37,622 nt of DNA, from contig CAZEIM010000025.1 of the NCBI GenBank assembly GCA_964512145.1, positions 1 to 37,622 on the forward strand. Direction: 5' to 3'. The stretch is from CAYOHR01 sp964512145 (lineage in GTDB: Bacteria; Bacteroidota; Bacteroidia; Flavobacteriales_G; JALEGO01). The translations under genes were made by a program, and so were the position numbers. The number at the start of each line of letters is the position of its first letter. Position 1 is the stretch's first letter. The notes beneath the pieces are model-generated. The model was not told where the DNA came from, searched no databases, and worked only from the letters and a program-made list of their open reading frames with translations. Below, piece by piece: positions 33,647-37,622 of the stretch.

Positions 33647-35758
33647 GTGTACAAGCATTCCTTAGATACACCTATAGAATATCTTAAAGGGGTTGGCCCG
33701 GAGCGCGCAGAAATGCTAAAAAAGGAATTACAAATTTTTCTGTTTGGCGATTTGCTCGAATATTATCCCTATCGGTATATCGATAAAACCAAGTTGCATA
33801 AAATTTCTGAAATAAAAGAATTAACCGAAGGAACATATGTGCAATTGCGGGGACATATTTCTTCAATACAGGTTTCGGGAGAAAAATTTAAGCAACGATT
33901 AACCGCATCATTTACCGATGGAAGCGGAGTTATCGATTTAATTTGGTTTAAAGGAATAAAATGGATTAAACCACAATTATCTGAAACAAAACAAGTGCTT
34001 ATTTTTGGGCGTTTATCTTTTTTTAAAAACAAGCCTTATATTGCCCATCCAGAAATGGAAGAAACAAGTGCTGAAAAAACATCCAAAGAAATTTTACAAC
34101 CTGTGTACTCTAGTACCGATAAGTTAGCTCAAAAAGGACTTAACAGCAAAGGAATCAGTAAATTAATACATCAATTATGGGATACCATAGCCGAAGATAT
34201 TCAAGAGATTTTACCTCCCTATATTCTTCATGAACTTAAACTATTACCCAAAAAACAAGCACAATTTAGCATACATTTTCCCACTTCTTTTCAGGAAATG
34301 CAAAAAGCTTCCTTTCGATTAAAATTTGAAGAGTTGTTGTTTATACAACTACAGTTGTTGCAATCGAAAAAATTACGCGAAATAAAAACAAAAGGATACG
34401 TTTTTTCCGAAGTAGGAACTTATGTAAACACACTGTATAAAGAATTATTACCGTACGATTTAACACAAGCTCAAAAACGAGTAATAAAAGAGATTAGAAA
34501 AGATGTGGGTAATGGTATTCAAATGAATCGTTTATTACAGGGCGATGTAGGTAGTGGAAAAACCATTGTGGCTTTATTTTCTATGCTCATTGCACTTGAT
34601 AATGGCTATCAAGCGGCTCTTATGGCGCCTACTGAAATTCTTGCTCAACAGCATTTCGAAACATTTTCTTCATTTTTTAAAGCTTTGCATATACCTTATG
34701 CTATACTAACAGGATCTACTAAAGCGTCTGAACGAAAAAAAATATTGTTGGCCTTACAACAAGGGGAAATATCAATCATTATAGGCACACATGCTTTGTT
34801 GGAAGATTCTGTGGTATTTAAAAAATTGGGATTTGTGGTTATTGATGAGCAGCATAAGTTTGGAGTAGCTCAACGTGCTAAACTTTGGAAAAAATCAGAC
34901 TCTATTCCGCCTCATATATTGGTAATGACAGCTACTCCTATCCCCAGAACATTAGCCTTAACGTATTATGGAGATTTAGATGTTTCGGTAATTGATGAGT
35001 TGCCTCCGGGCAGAAAACCGGTTAAAACCGTACATCAATTCGAAAAAAATCGTTTAAAAGTTTGGGGATTTTTAAAACAGGAAATTCAAAAAGGTCGACA
35101 AGTGTACGTTGTGTTTCCTTTAATTGAAGAATCAGAAACATTAGATTATCAAAATTTAATGCAAGGCTACGAAGCGCTTCTTGCTGCTTTTCCATTGCCC
35201 GAATATAAAATTGGAGTGTTGCACGGTAAAATGAAACCCGAAGATAAAGAAGCTGAAATGCAAAAATTTTCGGAAGGAAAAACCCATATATTAATTTCTA
35301 CTACCGTTATCGAAGTTGGGGTGAACGTTCCCAATGCTAATATTATGGTGATTGAAAGTGCTGAAAAATTTGGTTTATCTCAGCTTCACCAATTACGGGG
35401 TAGAGTAGGTAGAGGAGCCGAACAATCCTATTGTTTTTTAATGACAAGCTATAAATTGTCTGCAGAGGCAAAAATTCGACTACAAACCATGGTTAAAACC
35501 AACGATGGATTTGAAATTGCCGAAGCCGATTTAAATTTACGAGGACCCGGAGATATTATGGGTACTATGCAAAGTGGTATTATGGATTTAAAAATTGCCC
35601 ACTTAGGAAAAGATGCTGATTTGGTTACGTTAGCTCGAAGCAAAGCAAAACAAATATTAGAAAAAGATCCCTTACTTGAATCTCCCGAGCATCAAAAACT
35701 TAAGAAGGCATATGTTTTAAAAACCAAAGAAAAATTGCAGTGGATACAAATTTCTTAA
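33647..35758 (+). CDS. recG: ATP-dependent DNA helicase RecG
   Basis: 703 residues. RecG remodels stalled forks and Holliday junctions. A wedge OB-fold (about 60-150, with YVQLRGHISS and FTDGSGVIDLIWF) precedes the helicase core: Walker A GDVGSGKT at 299-306, DEQH at 400-403, ATPIPRTL, and QLRGRVGRG near the C-terminus. The start is taken as GTG 33647 (VYKHSLDTPIEYLKGVG); there is no in-frame ATG before the conserved TPIEYLKGVGP motif, and the ATG overlapping it is out of frame. A TATATTTA -7-like sequence lies about 14-21 bases upstream, so the leader would be short. It converges on katG. Confidence 0.96.
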   Translation: MYKHSLDTPIEYLKGVGPERAEMLKKELQIFLFGDLLEYYPYRYIDKTKLHKISEIKELTEGTYVQLRGHISSIQVSGEKFKQRLTASFTDGSGVIDLIWFKGIKWIKPQLSETKQVLIFGRLSFFKNKPYIAHPEMEETSAEKTSKEILQPVYSSTDKLAQKGLNSKGISKLIHQLWDTIAEDIQEILPPYILHELKLLPKKQAQFSIHFPTSFQEMQKASFRLKFEELLFIQLQLLQSKKLREIKTKGYVFSEVGTYVNTLYKELLPYDLTQAQKRVIKEIRKDVGNGIQMNRLLQGDVGSGKTIVALFSMLIALDNGYQAALMAPTEILAQQHFETFSSFFKALHIPYAILTGSTKASERKKILLALQQGEISIIIGTHALLEDSVVFKKLGFVVIDEQHKFGVAQRAKLWKKSDSIPPHILVMTATPIPRTLALTYYGDLDVSVIDELPPGRKPVKTVHQFEKNRLKVWGFLKQEIQKGRQVYVVFPLIEESETLDYQNLMQGYEALLAAFPLPEYKIGVLHGKMKPEDKEAEMQKFSEGKTHILISTTVIEVGVNVPNANIMVIESAEKFGLSQLHQLRGRVGRGAEQSYCFLMTSYKLSAEAKIRLQTMVKTNDGFEIAEADLNLRGPGDIMGTMQSGIMDLKIAHLGKDADLVTLARSKAKQILEKDPLLESPEHQKLKKAYVLKTKEKLQWIQIS

Positions 35759-35779
35759 ATAAAAGAGATGTGTTAAAAA

Positions 35780-35815
35780 AACACCCCAAAAGCATTTAAG
35801 AGCTTTTGAGGTGTT
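35780..35815 (-). terminator. Rho-independent terminator for katG (minus), possibly bidirectional
   Basis: A 14-bp stem with one mismatch (AACACCCCAAAAGC pairing with GCTTTTGAGGTGTT, 8-base loop) lies between the convergent recG and katG. On the minus strand the stem is followed by a T run, as for katG; on the plus strand there is no T run, so recG termination would be weaker. Confidence 0.8.
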
Positions 35816-35842
35816 GTGTTAAAAAAGAAATTAGATGTTCAA

Positions 35843-37622
35843 TTATTTTTTTAAGTCAAAGCGATCTAAATTCATGACTTTAACCCAAGCATCAATAAAA
35901 TCTACCACAAATTTTTCTTTAGAATCATTGCTAGCGTATATTTCTGCTAATGCTCTTAATTCAGAGTTCGAACCAAATATTAAATCGGCTCGGGAAGCTT
36001 TCCATTTTAACTCCCCTGTTTTTCTGTCTCGCCCTTCAAACTCTTCTTGGCTATCGTTGGTAGCTTTCCATACGGTATTCATATCTAATAAGTTTACGAA
36101 AAAATCGTTGCTTAAAACATCTTTTTTATTCGTTAATACACCTAAATCCGAATTATTATAATTGGTTCTTAATGAACGCATACCGCCTAATAACACGGTC
36201 ATTTCAGGAGCTGTGAGTGTAAGTAGTTGAGCTTTATCTACCAATAACTCCTCTGTTGAAAGAGTGTATGTTGTTTTAGAATAATTTCTGAATCCATCGG
36301 CCATTGGTTCTAAAACAGCCATCGACTGAATATCTGTTTGTTCTTGTGTAGCATCCATTCTTCCGGGGTTAAATGGCACGGTATATTTATATCCAGCATT
36401 TTGAATAGCTTTTTCTAATCCAGCACAACCAGCTAATACGATTAAATCGGCCATAGATATTTTTTTAGGCGAAGCTTTTGCGTTAAAATCTTGCTGAATT
36501 TTCTCTAATGTTTTTAAAACCTTTTGAAGTTGCTCCGGGTTGTTTGCTTTCCAGTTTCGTTGAGGTAACAATTGTATTCGTGCTCCATTAGCACCTCCTC
36601 TTCTGTCAGATCCCCTATATGTTGAAGCGGAAGCCCAAGCGGTAGAAACCATTTCGGATATAGTGAGTCCGGAACTCAAAATTTTTTGTTTTAAAACAGT
36701 TATATCGTTTGCATCTGCTACCGGATGGTTTAATGATGGAATAGGATCTTGCCATATTAAGTCTTCCTTAGGAACCTCTGGCCCTATATACGTTGTTTTG
36801 GGACCCATATCTCTGTGGGTTAACTTAAACCAAGCACGAGCGAAAGCATCGGCAAAAGCATCCGGATTTTCTAAAAATTTTCTCGAAATTTTTTCATATT
36901 CAGGATCATATCGCAATGATAGGTCTGTGGTAAGCATGGTGGGGAGGTGTTTTTTTTGAGGGTCAAATGCATCCGGAATTTTCGCCTCTGCATTTTTTGC
37001 CACCCATTGGTGAGCTCCCGATGGGCTTTTTGTTAATTCCCATTCATGAGCAAAAAGTATTTTAAAAAAACCATGTCCCCATTTAGTAGGGGTTGAGGTC
37101 CAAGTTACCTCAAGTCCTGAAGTAATAGCATCTTTACCTTTTCCGGTTCCATGTTTACTGGACCAACCTAAACCTTGTTCTTCTATTCCTGCAGCTTCAG
37201 GCTCAGGACCTACTAATTTTGCATCGCCTGCTCCATGTGCTTTTCCAAATGTATGTCCACCTGCAATAAGCGCTACGGTTTCTTCATCATTCATTCCCAT
37301 ACGGGCAAATGTTTCGCGAATATCTTTAGCTGCTGCAACAGGATCAGGGTTTCCATTTGGGCCTTCTGGATTAACATATATTAAACCCATTTGTACTGCA
37401 GCAAGTGGATTTTCAAGTTTTCTTTCGGCTGAATATCTTTTGTCATCTAACCATTTTTTTTCCGACCCCCAATAAACATTTGTTTCAGGTTCCCAAACAT
37501 CTTCCCTGCCACCGGCAAATCCAAATGTTTTAAATCCCATGTCTTCTAGAGCTACATTTCCGGTTAAAATCATTAAATCAGCCCAAGAAATTTTACTGCC
37601 GTATTTTTGTTTAATAGGCCAG
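35843..37622 (-). CDS. katG: Catalase-peroxidase KatG (5' end beyond window)
   Basis: The frame is open to the right edge, where the amino acids read WPIKQKYGSKISWADLM, so about 592 residues of the C-terminal three quarters are present. Family markers: MGLIYVNPEGPNG carries the Tyr of the Met-Tyr-Trp adduct, GGHTFGKAHGAG contains the proximal heme His, and PTMLTTDLSLRYDP contains the adduct Met. The degenerate C-terminal repeat includes STAWASASTYRGSDRRGGANGARI. The distal Arg-Trp-His region is outside the window. It removes hydrogen peroxide by catalase and peroxidase activity in the cytoplasm. The end is intact (NLDRFDLKK). Confidence 0.97.
   Translation of the reverse strand, partial: WPIKQKYGSKISWADLMILTGNVALEDMGFKTFGFAGGREDVWEPETNVYWGSEKKWLDDKRYSAERKLENPLAAVQMGLIYVNPEGPNGNPDPVAAAKDIRETFARMGMNDEETVALIAGGHTFGKAHGAGDAKLVGPEPEAAGIEEQGLGWSSKHGTGKGKDAITSGLEVTWTSTPTKWGHGFFKILFAHEWELTKSPSGAHQWVAKNAEAKIPDAFDPQKKHLPTMLTTDLSLRYDPEYEKISRKFLENPDAFADAFARAWFKLTHRDMGPKTTYIGPEVPKEDLIWQDPIPSLNHPVADANDITVLKQKILSSGLTISEMVSTAWASASTYRGSDRRGGANGARIQLLPQRNWKANNPEQLQKVLKTLEKIQQDFNAKASPKKISMADLIVLAGCAGLEKAIQNAGYKYTVPFNPGRMDATQEQTDIQSMAVLEPMADGFRNYSKTTYTLSTEELLVDKAQLLTLTAPEMTVLLGGMRSLRTNYNNSDLGVLTNKKDVLSNDFFVNLLDMNTVWKATNDSQEEFEGRDRKTGELKWKASRADLIFGSNSELRALAEIYASNDSKEKFVVDFIDAWVKVMNLDRFDLKK

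Overview
This window comes from a low-GC member of the Bacteroidota, probably Flavobacteriia or Cytophagia/Sphingobacteriia-like. Lineage evidence: a type IX secretion (T9SS) C-terminal sorting domain, a DUF4270 lipoprotein beside a short glycogen synthase and glmS, an ileS - degenerate dksA - lspA block, a long IleRS, a TonB receptor with a carboxypeptidase-regulatory-like N-terminus, YtxJ, and -7 elements matching the Bacteroidota consensus TAnnTTTG. No tRNA, rRNA, CRISPR array or intact insertion sequence was seen.

Layout. (1) 1-9532, minus strand: one tightly packed unidirectional block. In transcription order it encodes an AhpD-like CxxC protein, an ArsS-type radical SAM enzyme, two small glycosyltransferase-like proteins of the arsenosugar-associated kind, a DUF547 protein, an NAD(P)H/FAD oxidoreductase, a membrane polyferredoxin, a processive GT2 glycosyltransferase, a YtxJ thiol protein, a rhodanese, a di-iron fatty acid/sterol hydroxylase, and a small membrane protein with an in-frame TAG. 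No arsenite methyltransferase is visible. An 18-bp palindrome lies upstream of the first gene. (2) 9701-14085, plus: ileS, dksA-like and lspA. (3) 14348-19315, plus: a 1655-residue secreted beta-helix protein with a T9SS signal. Its signal-peptide codons contain a CTCTT pentamer tract like that of neisserial opa genes, and a 61-bp imperfect direct repeat flanks the gene. (4) 19661-21549: a DUF486 membrane protein (minus) diverging from an unrecognised secreted protein (plus). (5) 21564-25560, minus: glgA-like - DUF4270 - glmS. (6) 25673-29601, plus: sppA, a strong terminator, then an STT3/PglB-like oligosaccharyltransferase interrupted by an N gap. (7) 29658-33472, plus: a candidate metal-uptake operon (His/Cys-rich small protein, TonB receptor with an N gap, surface lipoprotein, His/Asp-rich lipoprotein) closed by a terminator. 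(8) recG (plus) converges on a katG (minus) that runs off the right edge.

How it fits together. The left block reads as a pathway in which a NADH-to-FAD-to-4Fe-4S relay could feed a radical SAM enzyme and/or a di-iron hydroxylase, with glycosyltransferases building a sugar or glycolipid product and thiol proteins handling a sulfur- or arsenic-reactive intermediate; this is inference from family membership and clustering. The right half combines cell-envelope functions (SppA, OST, TonB uptake) with housekeeping genes (ileS, glmS, recG, katG). Both N runs look like scaffolding artefacts: removing the Ns and the short overlap of the flanks restores a single open frame in each gene.
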